DNA of 64,000 nt from contig CAJNDS010002336.1 in the NCBI GenBank assembly GCA_905221605.1, forward strand, positions 359,708-423,707. The letters run 5' to 3'. This DNA is from Symbiodinium natans (taxonomy: Eukaryota; Sar; Dinophyceae; Suessiales; Symbiodiniaceae). The notes beneath the pieces are model-generated. The model was given only the letters and a program-made list of their open reading frames with translations, was not told the origin of the DNA and searched no databases. This document shows positions 54,876 to 64,000 of this stretch, in pieces. A program made the position numbers and the translations under genes. The stretch's first letter is position 1. Each line of letters opens with the position of its first letter.

Positions 54876-55157
54876 TACTTGGTTTAGGGTTTAGGGTTTA
54901 GGGTTTAGGGTTTAGGGTTTAGGGTTTAGGGTTTAGGGTTTAGGGTTTAGGGTTTAGGGTTTAGGGTTTAGGGTTTGCAGCTTAGGGTCTCTAGGGTTTT
55001 TCAACGACTATGAAGAGGCGTGGTCGACAATCCTTTCCTGGCAATTGTCGCCTTAAAACCATGGTGTCGATTGCTCGGGTGTTCAGGGCAGCGATATGAC
55101 ATCAAGATACATTCAGTATCGATGAAAAGTCTGCTGCACTTAAAGGATAATTCCGGC

Positions 55158-55262
55158 TTTGCCGGGGCAAGGCAGACATGCTGCTAAACGACGCACTTCT
55201 TTCAGCGGGCGCCGATGCAGCTCCGCAAGACGAAGAGGCTTGGGGCCTGAGCATGACTGAGG
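55158..55262 (+). CDS. Possible exon, unknown
   Basis: The frame GKADMLLNDALLSAGADAAP, then QDEEAWGLSMTEA, is acidic and helical. It ends at a ten-unit CCCTAAA array. Confidence 0.38.
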
Positions 55263-55867
55263 CCCTAAACCCTAAACCCTAAACCCTAAACCCTAAACCC
55301 TAAACCCTAAACCCTAAACCCTAAACCCTAAACCCTCTTGGGCTGCACACTGCTTCGGAAGCATACGCCGCAACTCAGGCCGCAAGCCCTCTCAACCCCC
55401 CCACATCCAGGACCATCTTTAGCTTCATAACCCTAAACCCTAAACCCTAAACCCTAAACCCTAAACCCTAAACCCTAAACCCTAAACCCTAAACCCTAAA
55501 CCCTAAACCCTACACCGGTCCTAAACCCCTAAATCCTATGTCGGTCACTGGCTGCAGGTGGCCATGCTGTACAAGCTCTTCGGCGCTTGCGAAGAGCCCT
55601 AAGTCCTAAACATTACAGTCTGCAGTTTGGTTTTTAGGGTTTAGGGTTTAGGGTTTAGGGTTTAGGGTTTAGGGTTTAGGGTTTAGGGTTCTTAAGGGAG
55701 GGGGGTTCAAGGAGGGGTGTGTAGAACCCAGCGGTCCCTAATACTCCCCACTACTACCTAAGCTCCCTAAGCTTCCCTAGTGTTCCCTAGGTACCTGCTC
55801 AAACCCCCCTGTCTTTAGAACCCTCCCTAAACCCTAAACCCTAAACCCTATAAAGTTTCTTCAAGGC

Positions 55868-55919
55868 TTCACACAGTAGCCGGAGGAGGACAGGTTGGCG
55901 CCGTCAAAGCCGCCACCTG
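55868..55919 (-). CDS. Short terminal exon
   Basis: After GCCTGCAG, the frame reads GGGFDGANLSSSGYCVKP and stops at TGA. Canonical acceptor and stop. Gly/Ser-rich C-terminus, perhaps of a secreted protein. Confidence 0.4.
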
Positions 55920-56891
55920 CAGGCTAGAATCCTAAACCCTGTAGACCCTACAAACCCTACAAAAAACCCTATAAACCCTAGAGAAACCCTATAAGCTCCA
56001 TACCCTAAACCCTAAACCCTAAACCCTAAACCCTAAACCCTAAACTCTGAACCCTGAACCCTAAACCCTAAACCCTAAACCCTAAACCCTAAACCCTAAA
56101 CCCTAAACCCTAAACCCTAAACCCCACACCACAATACGCACCCATGTACCGAAACCTCTGGGATGGACTCCTGGCCCTCTGTATGAGAGTTTAGGGTTTA
56201 GGGTTTAGGGTTTAGGGTTTAGGGTATGGGTCATGAACTCGATGGCACTCTTCCCTACTTCTGAGGGCGGCGCCCTGCAATCCCTCGGGTAGGGTGTAGT
56301 TGAGGGTTTAGGGACTGAAGCAATAAAGAATCAGGGCTTGAGGCAGTACCTTTCAGGGTTCAGGGGTCCGGGTTCAGGGCTCAGGGTTTCGCAAGTATCT
56401 CCCCACACCCTGCGAAGTACGCGAGAGCCCTAAACCCTGGAGTTTTGGGGTCCTCTGCGCCCCAGAACGCTCTTGTCATGTACAGTAGAGCGAGAGGGTT
56501 CTCAAGCTGATGCAGAGCACTGCGTTGCAAGTCACCCCTAAACCCTAAACCCTAAACCCTAAACCCCAAACCCTAAACCCTAACCCCTCGACCCTGAAGT
56601 TCTGGTTGGAAATTTCCGTCAGAACCTTAAACCCTCTCTACCCCCCCCCCCCCCCCTCCCCAGGCCTCACTCCGGGTTTGGGGCTGGTTTAGGGTGTGGT
56701 GGTATTGAAGGCTCCGCCAAGTCGGGTTTAGGTTTAGGGCTTAGGCTTAAAAACCTCAAAAGGAGAATATGAGGGGGGTGAGCATTTCGTGCGGAGCGCT
56801 CCACAGCTCTACACCCTAAACCCTAAACCCTAAACCCTAAACCCTAAACCCTAAACCCTAAACCCTAAACCCTAAACCCTACATCCTGAGC

Positions 56892-57012
56892 CCGACAAGA
56901 CCTAAGAACCTGAATCCTTTCAACCTGCGATCTGCTCTCATGCGCTACTCCTATGACCAGGGAATAACTAAGGTCAAGCTTCTTCATCCTGCAAAACAAG
57001 GAAACCCGAAAA
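56892..57012 (+). CDS. Possible exon, unknown
   Basis: The frame PTRPKNLNPFNLRSALMRYS, then YDQGITKVKLLHPAKQGN, lies between two CCCTAAA arrays. Good protein-like composition. Confidence 0.4.
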
Positions 57013-57036
57013 GTTCGGGTATAGGGTTGGGCTCCC

Positions 57037-57153
57037 CTAAACCCTAAACCCTAAACCCTAAACCCTAAACCCTAAACCCTAAACCCTAAACCCTAAACCC
57101 TAAACCCTAAACCCTAAACCCTAAACCCTAAACCCTAAACCCTAAACCCTAAA
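57037..57153 (-). repeat. CCCTAAA array (~16 units)
   Basis: Uninterrupted heptamers followed by CTCAACCC variants. Confidence 0.97.
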
Positions 57154-58197
57154 CCTCAACCCTAAACCCTCAACGATTGAGTAAGCAAGAACCGAACATG
57201 TCCAAAAGCGGGCAAGCTGCCACAGGTCAGCGGGAAGCAGCATGCCACACCAATGTCGCAGTAGGTGTTCCTGGATCCGTTTGGGGCGGCTCATAGGGCT
57301 TGGGGGGGCTTTAGGGTTTAGGGTTTAGGGTTTAGGGTGTAACGCTTCAGGTTTTGCCAAGGGTTACGGTTTGGGCCGGGAGCCCCCCCCTCCCCTTGGA
57401 TTAGAGTCACTTGGAGACTCATGGCACTTATTCACCAATTATAGCTGTACTTATAACTGCACTTATGACTGTGCTTATAACTGTACTTATAACCATATTA
57501 GGGCACTTAAGGGGCATATAAGTGATTAGAGAGATTTTGGGGCTCATGGCTCACGACGTCGAGTATTGAGCAGACTGGAGCCCTGTACCTGAAAAAAAGG
57601 GCCAGGGCGTGTCCTTTTGCCCAGCAGCGGCAAAGCCAGTTCATTCTAGGCTATTCTAGGTTGTCTGGGTCCTTGTTGCTTATAACTTTACATTGTGGTC
57701 CTATTGAACTCCCAATAAGGAATATACATGCTACTTCATAATATGACCCCGACAAGGAAGCAGTTGTCTTGCCCTTAGGCTCAAAAAGGCCCAAAACCCT
57801 GGTATAACAAGGCCCTTGGTCCCAAAAACCTTTAGAATAAGAGTCCTTGGAGCCTTAGGGTTATGGACATGTTGTGACAGCTTGCTTGGCCAAGACACAT
57901 GTGCCACCCGTAATATTCTATCTGGAGATTTCCGTGTAAGTCCTATTGCTGTAAATGCAGGACCTCATTCAACACCGACCATGTCTGCGTGCAGACTTCT
58001 ACGTTGCACACACCCGCAAATGTCCACCACGTCATCCCACCACTTCTCATGTCCCCTATCTTCATGCTGTTGGGGGCCCCACTGTCACTTTGCAGGCACT
58101 GCATTGAAGCCCTTTTTTCGTCCATGGACCCTTGAGGGTTTTAGGGTATAGGGTTTAGGGTTTAGGGTTTAGGGTTTAGGGTTTAGGGACTTCCCCA

Positions 58198-58325
58198 TGG
58201 CCAGGCAACTCGCACCGGGCACAAAGACCGCCTTGCCTGGGAAGCTTTACAAGAAGCAGCGGCCTAATGGGGACGACGTGAACCCTATAAGGACATGCAT
58301 ACGGGGATTTCCACAAATCGTAGGA
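58198..58325 (+). CDS. Possible exon with an ATG start
   Basis: MARQLAPGTKTALPGKLYKK, then QRPNGDDVNPIRTCIRG, begins at 58,197 nine bases after a TTTAGGG block. A hairpin element follows at 58,375. It could be an initiator exon. Confidence 0.35.
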
Positions 58326-58374
58326 CCAGGAAGGGTGCCCCAGTTTTGGGATCCCTCTACAGGATCTATCCCAG

Positions 58375-58478
58375 AGGGTCCATTTGTAGTACTATTATGG
58401 AATTAGGTACCCCAAAACCTTTTTTAGTATGGTTTTTGGGTACCTAAGTCCATAATAGTACTACAAATGGACCCTCTG
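58375..58478. mobile_element. Long hairpin MITE, CCAGAGGGTCCATTTGTAG
   Basis: CCAGAGGGTCCATTTGTAGT continues to ACTATTATGGA and GGTACCC. The reverse complement runs back to 58,478. The arms are about 45 bp with few mismatches, around a short TTTTTT loop. It belongs to the AAGGGTCC..GTACC family. Confidence 0.88.
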
Positions 58479-59662
58479 GCTATGTTGCGATATACGATAT
58501 CTTCATACAGGGTGGGGCCCCCTAGTTATAAGTAGAGTTATAAGAGCCCTAAATTGGGTTATAAGGATCCTAAATTAGGTTATAAGTCCCTTAACTATAG
58601 TTAGTATAGTAAAGGGGTCCCTCCTTGTAGGGATCGTACAAAACAAGTGGTATCCCCGTCGCCGAACTCCCGTACATGAAGCCGGAACCGCAGTCTCAAA
58701 ACCCTCCTAAGTCTTTAGGGATGGCTCATTCTACCCACCCCCTAAACCCTAAACCCTAAACCCTAAACCCTAAACCCTAAACCCGAAACCCGAAACCCTA
58801 AACCCAAAACCCTAAACCCTAAACCGTAAACCCTAAACCCTAAACCCTAAACCCTGAACCCTGTATACCCTGCAGAAGCTCACCACCGTCAGATGCTAAC
58901 AACTTGAAACTGGCACCCAAAGCCTTATAAGCAAATTTCCCACCTCAACAGAGCACAGCAAAGAACGCGTTTTCGCTCCCATCTGCGCAAGAAAGCGATG
59001 TCTTCGGTCCCTAAACCCTAAACCCTAAACCCCAAACCCTAAACCCTAAACCCTAAACCCCAAACCCTAAACCCCAAACCCTAAACCCTAAACCCTAAAC
59101 CCCAAACCCTAAACCCTAAACCCTAAACCCTGAACCCCAAACCCTAAACCCTAAACCCTAAGCCCCGCTAATTCTACCAATTAGTAATTTATTCTGTAGT
59201 TCAGTCTCCAAGTGGATGATTCGAGACCGTCCGAGTAAAAACCCTGAACCCTACATCCTCCAGGCGCCTTAAACATCAAACATCCTGAGACCTGCAGCCT
59301 AAACCCTGAACTTTGCTGTGGGAGCAACCCTCCAGCCCTCATCGGATGGGTTTAGGGTTTAGGGTTCAGGGTTTAGGGTTTAGGGTTTAGGGCTTAGGGT
59401 TTAGGGCTTAGGGTTTAGGGCTTGGGGCTTAGGGTTTAGGGTAGCAAAAGGTGCCATTCTTTGCTTAAAGGTTTTCCTTGAGGGATCCTCATGTGATGGT
59501 TCCTCGGACATAATGAGAAGTTCTTTTTTTAGGGATTGATGGTTTAGTTTCCTAGGCCCGGGAGGAACCAAGAAGGGCGCTAACAACAAATCAGGGGATT
59601 ACAAAGGAACCCCAAACCTAAAAAAGGAAAAAAAAAAAAAAAAACGGTGCCTACTCCCGGTC

Positions 59663-59884
59663 CTAGTTTAGGTGGACACCAGCCACCTTGCTGCCTAAAC
59701 CCTAAACCCTAAACCCTAAACCCTAAACCCTAAACCTTAAACCCTAAACCCTAAACCCCAAACCCCAAACCCTAAACCCTAAACCTTGCTGCCAAGCCAC
59801 AGAGGCACGCAGTAGGCGCAGACTTCTGTCGAGTTCACCTCAAGCTCCATTGCGTCGGGCAGCTTCGAGTTTGAAGGTGTTTGG
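59663..59884 (-). CDS. Terminal exon split by telomeric insertion with 11-bp duplication
   Basis: The frame 59,884-59,784 reads QTPSNSKLPDAMELEVNSTE, then VCAYCVPLWLGSK. A 98-bp insert of telomeric repeats is flanked by ACCTTGCTGCC (59,685-59,695 and 59,783-59,793). Removing the insert and one copy continues as VAGVHLN and TAG (59,663-59,665). On the coding strand the cut is GCAAG|GTTTAGGG...GCAAG|GTGG, a canonical GT-AG intron whose donor comes from the repeat and whose acceptor comes from the duplicated exon. Confidence 0.52.
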
Positions 59885-59999
59885 ACCCTAACCCTAAACC
59901 CTAAACCCTAAACCCTAAACCCTAAACATCCCTAAACCCTAAACCCTAAACCCTAACCCCTAAACCGGCTCAGCAGGGTTCAGGCTTCAGGGCTTTGGG

Positions 60000-60215
60000 G
60001 TGCAAACCGAAGCTCTCAATCTTGCTTTCAACATGCAGCCTCGTATCCCTCTACACGAATCTACACAGGCCCCGCAAGGACGTTTTTTTCGACCGAACTG
60101 GGCACAACAACTTCGGGGTTAAAAACCTGGTTGCGGGTAAGAAGGCTAGAGCGATATGTTTGTCCCCAAACCTGTGGTCACAGTCTCTCACAGAAGTGCC
60201 TCGAGTGATTGAAGG
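60000..60215 (+). CDS. Coding-like island, unknown
   Basis: The frame VQTEALNLAFNMQPRIPLHE, then STQAPQGRFFRPNWAQQLRG, runs to about 60,118. A second frame (75 codons, ending LTEVPRVIEGI) is open through 60,222. Either may be real. Confidence 0.35.
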
Positions 60216-60357
60216 TATCTAGGGCTTGGGGCTTAGGGCTGTAGGGTTTCAAATCCCCTCCAACCCCCTCAACCCTAAACCCTAACCCTAAACCCTAAAC
60301 CCTAATTAAAACCTAAACCCTAAACCCTAAACCCTAAACCCAAGACCTGATTTCCGG

Positions 60358-60478
60358 AGCCGCTGAATCCCAATCCATGGCACGTTGTGGACGCACTCGG
60401 CGCTGCCACAGCAATTCGCCGTGTCGCAGGGGTCGCCTAGTTCAGCACCTGGTCACGCTCGGTTCGGTTTTCAGGTTC
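60358..60478 (-). CDS. Possible Cys-rich extracellular-type exon
   Basis: The minus-strand frame reads PGAELGDPCDTANCCGSAEC, then VHNVPWIGIQRLRKSG. The cysteine pattern C-x4-CC-x4-C recalls small disulfide-rich modules (EGF-like or similar), not assignable from one exon. A plus-strand frame is also open. Confidence 0.35.
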
Positions 60479-60509
60479 GGAGTGCAGGGCTTGGGTAGCC
60501 CAAGATTGG

Positions 60510-60735
60510 GTTTGGGTTTAGGGTTTAGGGTTTAGGGTTTAGGGTTTAGGGTTTAGGGTTTAGGGTTTAGGGTTTAGGGTTTAGGGTTTAGGGTTTAGGG
60601 TTTAGGGTTTAGGGTTTAGGGTTTAGGGTTTGGGGCTTAGGGTTTAGGGTTTAGGGTTTAGGGTTTAGGGTTTAGGGCTTAGGGCTTAGGGCTTAGGGTT
60701 TAGGGTTTAGAGTGTAGGGTTTCGGGGCTTAGGGT
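60510..60735 (+). repeat. TTTAGGG array (~25 units) with GCTTAGGG variants
   Basis: Long uninterrupted TTTAGGG, then a mix of TTTAGGG, CTTA and TTTGGGG variants. Confidence 0.97.
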
Positions 60736-61147
60736 TTAGGGGTAGCGCCTTGTTTTGTGATGGCACCAGGGTACTCCTGGGTACTAGTAACTGAGCAGGG
60801 CTCATGACGTCTGAAGGGTCAGTTGCCGGATCGAGCGTTTAGGGGTTTGGGAAGATAGGGCAGATAGGGGCTGCACCGAAGGAAGCCAACTAACACTCGG
60901 AAAACCCTGAGCCCTAACTCCTAAACTGTGATTGAAGGGTTTAGGGTTACCCCAGCAATGTGCGGCACAACAACCCAAGCAAACCAAAGACCAGCTTCCG
61001 CCGAAGTCTGGGATTTGGAAATGGTAGCTTTGGGGGAGGGGGCGGGGAGGGGGCAGGGGTGGGGGAGGGGGAGGAGGGGGGGAGAAGGGAGGAGGGAGGG
61101 GGGAAGGGAGGGGGCTGGGGGCCGTTTTCTCTCCAAACCCCTCTAGA

Positions 61148-61772
61148 AAGCTTAGCCTTCGGTCGATGGCGTCCCTGGATTTAGAGGAGGCTGAGCCTCT
61201 GCAGCACCCCAGTTCCTCTGCTACGCCACCCCCCAGAAGTCGATGGTACAGATGTCACGAAACAGCCACAGCTAGTAAGCGTCTATATAGCCCTAAGGGT
61301 CCATGTACCTAAATATGGAATACTTGGGCCTTAAAGTACTTCCTATATAAGGACTTTTGGGTCTAAGTATTTAATAATAAGGTACATGGACCCTTAGGGT
61401 AGGTTCTCTAGTTTCGTGGGGAGACCAAGCTCGCGCGGCGTTTAGTTTAAGCTGTCCGCCTATACTGTTGCGCCCAACGCCCCAAGGATGTCATGCCAAG
61501 CTCCGGCCGTTCAGTCTAACATTGTCTCGACTATTGTACTGACCTAATAATATATAATTGGGGGTCGGAATAATTGCAAATCGTATTCCCTTAATCCCCC
61601 TTATAATCATACTATACTGACCCTGTTCGAATTTTTGTCAGGCCATAATATATTACGCGCGTGCAACCCTGACCATCAAAGACAAACAGCTTCACAGGGT
61701 GCTTCCGTTGCCTTCACAGAGTGGTCGGGAGAGAGGTCATACTATTCACGCATCCCACGCACGGGTGCGCTA
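61148..61772 (+). CDS. Gene fragment with two MITEs in its intron
   Basis: Exon 61,148-61,279 (SRKLSLRSMASLDLEEAEPL, then QHPSSSATPPPRSRWYRCHE) ends in phase 0. After two element insertions (61,287-61,402; 61,557-61,625) and a TTTTTGTCAG acceptor, exon 61,642-61,773 starts in phase 0: AIIYYARATLTIKDKQLHRV, then LPLPSQSGRERGHTIHASHA, stop TAA. Ser/Pro/Arg-rich first exon. Family unknown. The donor of the first exon is not a clear GT, so an intermediate exon is possible. Confidence 0.42.
61287..61402. mobile_element. MITE-like element with perfect TIRs (CCCTAAGGGTCCATGTACC)
   Basis: The ends CCCTAAGGGTCCATGTACC and GGTACATGGACCCTTAGGG are perfect 19-bp inverted repeats around about 78 bp. It is the best-preserved member of the family, so probably the youngest. 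Confidence 0.93.
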
Positions 61773-61887
61773 ACGTGCTTTGCATGCTCCCTCGCGCGCA
61801 TGGCAGGTCCCCAACCCTAAACCCTAAACTCTGAACCCTCAACCCTAAACCCTAAACCCTAAAAACCACCTCAACGTGGATTTTAAA

Positions 61888-62690
61888 TCATGATGCTGAC
61901 CGAGGACACGCTTCTTGGGCCGGCTGGCTGAGAACACCAGCTGTGGCGGTGGCGGTCGTTGTCGTAGTCGTGGTGGTGCTGGTGGTGGCGGTGATGGCGG
62001 TGGTGGCGGTGGTGGCAGTGGTGGCGGTGGTGGCGGTGGTGGCGGTGGTGGTGGTGGTGGCGGTGGTGGCGGTGGTGGCGGTGGTGGCGGTGGTGGCGGT
62101 GGTGGCGGTGGTGGCGGTGGTGGCGGTGGTGGCGGTGGTGGCGGTGGTGGTGGCGGTGGGGATTGTGGTGGCTGTGGTGGTTGTGGTAGTTGTGGTGCTT
62201 GTGGCGGTTGTGGCGGTGGGGGTGGTTGTGGTGCTTGTGGCGGTCGTGGTGGTTGTGGCGGTTGTGGTGGTTGTGGCGGTTGTGGTGGCTGTCGTGGTTG
62301 TGGTGGTTGTGGTGGTTGTGCTGGTTGTGGTGGTTGAGGTGGTTGTAGTGGTGCTGGTGGTGCTGGTGGCGGCGGTGGCGGCGGTGGTGGTGGTGGTCGC
62401 GGTGGCGGCCGTGCTGCTGCTGGTGGTGGTGGTGGTGGTGGCGGTGGTGGTGGCGGTGGCGGTGGTGGTGCTGCCAACGGCTGCCCCCGTCGTCACGATT
62501 GTTACGATGATGGGTTCGCTGGTATCAGGGGTGGTTGAGACTGTAGCTACATTGCCGGCTGGCTCCTCTGTTGAAGTCGCGCCCACGACTCCTTCTGTCG
62601 TGTCGACATTGCCGGTAGGTGCAGGTGTCGCCTGCCCGTAGGATGTCGGCAGCCCATAGTGGTCGTTGGCATAGCCGTGGTGACCCTTGC
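61888..62690 (-). CDS. Thr/Ala-rich repeat protein exon (mucin-like), C-terminal
   Basis: The minus-strand frame enters with [20 protein letters not shown], then [20 protein letters not shown] and [20 protein letters not shown], then about 180 residues of Thr/Ala repeats encoded by ACC/GCC/ACA. It ends [15 protein letters not shown] and TGA (61,888-61,890). Non-repetitive, protein-like sequence at both ends in this frame, with a stop directly after, favours it over the Gly-, Pro- and Val-rich readings of the same DNA. Thr-rich domains of this kind are usually extracellular and O-glycosylated. The 5' exons are not identified. Confidence 0.55.
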
Positions 62691-62938
62691 CTCAGCAGCA
62701 GCATTCTGAACGCAAACTCCCCCGTTTTAGCAAGCTAAATAACTGTCAACCCTAACCCAATCAGCTCTAGCAACCCTAGACCCTGCTCACGCTGTCAACG
62801 CTATACCCCAAATCAACCCTAAACCCTAGACCTGAACACCAAACCCTTACAGCCCTATAGGTTTGCGGCGTACAGAAGCGAAACCCATCGGTTTAGGGTT
62901 TAGAGCCTATAGGGTAGCCCAATTATATACTCTACACG

Positions 62939-64000
62939 CAAAACCCAGTGGGCTGGGAACCGCACGCCGTCGGCGACGGAATCGAAAAGGAAACTGCTGA
63001 AGCAGTGACGATGAATCACCCTCCTGTGTTTAGTGCTCAGGGTTTTAGGTTTAAGGGTTACAGGGTTTTAGGGTTTAGGGTTTAGGGTTTAGGATTTAGG
63101 GTTTAGGGGCTATAAAGTAGACGCGAGCTTGAAGAGCTTGGGCTGAGCTCCCTATAAAGAGTAGCCTTCATCCTGGGCCTTTAGGGTTTAGGGTTTAGGG
63201 TTTAGGGTTTAGGGTTTAGGGTTTAGGGTTTAGGGTTTAGGGTTTAGGGTTTAGGGTTAGAAAAAAAGATTTGTTGTTCATACTTGGGGCTGTATGTTCA
63301 CCCTCTTCTACCAGACCCCAAACCCAATCAGCCCCTCGCGGTCGCCCAAAAGGTGTCCCAACACCCCAACATCGTGCACCCCCAAAACCACTACATACAT
63401 AAGGGTTTGGGGTAAACACGAGGGTTTAGGATTTAGTTTCGTAGTAACCCTGCGGACTAGTGTCCACGAAGTCCTCGACTCCGCACAAAAGTCCGACACC
63501 AAACCTGGTGAGCAACCTTCTCTCGCAGATTACCCTAAACCCTAAACCCTAAACCCTAAACCCTAAACCCTAAACCCTAAACCCTGAACACACCACAACG
63601 GGCGAGCATGACACCTAGACCAAACACAATTCTACACAAGCCCGAAGATATGGCACACTATTCATGTACTGACACATCAATAACATGCTCTGAGTAATGA
63701 AACGAGGAAAGGGCCTAAACCCTAAACCCTAAACCCTAAACCCTAAACCCTAAACCCTAAAGCCCCTTCACGTTCCAGCCACCAGCCTGGCAGCATGCCC
63801 TCTCACTGACGGCCACCTCTGCGTGGAAAAAAGCTGCGGCTTCCCTACGCTGCCGACCAAAAGGGTTTAGGGTTTAGGGTTTAGGGTTTAGGGTTTAGGG
63901 TTCAGGGTTTAGGGCTTGGGGAACTTAATAAGAACATGAACACCCAGGTCAGAACGAGGACTTTGGCCCTCGGACGCAATTTTCTGAGCCCTGAAGTGCA
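62939..64000 (+). CDS. Series of exons running off the window, unknown protein
   Basis: Islands on one strand: 62,939-63,040 (NPVGWEPHAVGDGIEKETAE, then AVTMNHPPVFSAQ, then GGTTTTAGG); 63,441-63,535 (VVTLRTSVHEVLDSAQKSDT, KPGEQPSLADY); 63,763-63,860 after CTAAAG (FTFQPPAWQHALSLTATSAW, KKAAASLRCR); and 63,921-64,000 (ELNKNMNTQVRTRTLALGRN, FLSPEV). Every gap contains telomeric repeats. Strand agreement and composition suggest one gene. Splice phases are not verified. Confidence 0.4.

Larger units (their letters stand above)
1..64000. repeat. Dispersed interstitial telomeric repeats (TTTAGGG/CCCTAAA) across the whole window
   Basis: Blocks of 2 to about 45 heptamers occur in both orientations every few hundred bases. 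They are mostly exact TTTAGGG with point variants (TTCAGGG, TTTGGGG, TCTAGGG, TTTCGGG). Orientation flips many times, so this is not a chromosome end read inwards. Blocks lie between exon islands, and several demonstrably lie inside genes. The heptamer matches the telomere unit of plants, dinoflagellates and related algae. Confidence 0.97.

Noticed and set aside
61915-62641. Plus-strand Gly-rich and Val-rich ORFs and minus-strand Pro-rich ORF
   Set aside because: Alternative readings of the same GGTGGC/GGTTGT repeat. Only the Thr/Ala frame keeps protein-like, non-repeat ends.

Overview
This is nuclear DNA from a eukaryote, probably a microbial one. The telomere-type heptamer TTTAGGG (CCCTAAA on the other strand) appears in well over a hundred short interstitial blocks, in both orientations, every 150-400 bp from end to end. 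No bacterial operons, long ORFs or phage genes are present. TTTAGGG telomeres fit plants, dinoflagellates, chromerids and several algae. Very short exons, an intron-rich lipase, introns that behave like short inverted-repeat insertions (introners) and some splice sites that look non-GT lean towards a dinoflagellate or other alveolate. A chlorarachniophyte or cryptophyte alga is not excluded. The species cannot be named from the sequence alone.

Layout. Positions 1-750: telomeric repeat, then an AT-rich, strongly diverged 3' end of a eukaryotic-type small-subunit rRNA, then telomeric repeat again. 750-11,000: telomeric blocks alternating with short exon-like islands and small inverted-repeat elements. 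10,800-14,600: repeat-rich tract with a TTCCGCGGA palindrome cluster, a 1.1-kb foldback structure with long G/C tracts, and a 21-bp satellite containing an internal inversion. 14,600-29,000: more exon islands, long pure telomeric arrays, and two pieces of a possible CCCH zinc-finger gene. 29,156-31,113 (minus): the best-recognised gene, a class 3 (alpha/beta-hydrolase) lipase in at least eight exons. 31,482-33,529 (plus): a second multi-exon gene whose last exons join in phase. 33,500-61,000: scattered exon islands, four or five small TIR element families and variant telomeric arrays (TCTAGGG, TTTTGGGG, TTTAGGGG, TTTGGGG). 61,000-64,000: a plus-strand gene end, a Thr-rich repeat protein on the minus strand, and a plus-strand exon series running off the window.

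Main observation. Several telomeric blocks sit inside coding sequence, flanked by direct duplications of the exon (43 bp in the lipase gene; 43-45 bp at 42.1 kb; 14, 11 and about 28 bp elsewhere). Removing one copy plus the telomeric block restores a continuous reading frame. In the lipase the restored frame leads directly into the GHSLGG catalytic motif. In three cases the cut can be placed as a GT-AG intron because the duplicated target itself contains AG|GT, or because the repeat supplies GTTTAG. I infer that telomeric repeats inserted at staggered breaks have become spliceosomal introns here, in parallel with conventional TIR introners.

Limits. Individual exon islands of 25-40 codons are easily open by chance at this base composition. 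Calls with only an open frame are given low confidence; calls with homology, splice-phase agreement or in-frame duplications are higher. Intergenic tracts not listed hold telomeric repeats and unique sequence in which I see nothing further.
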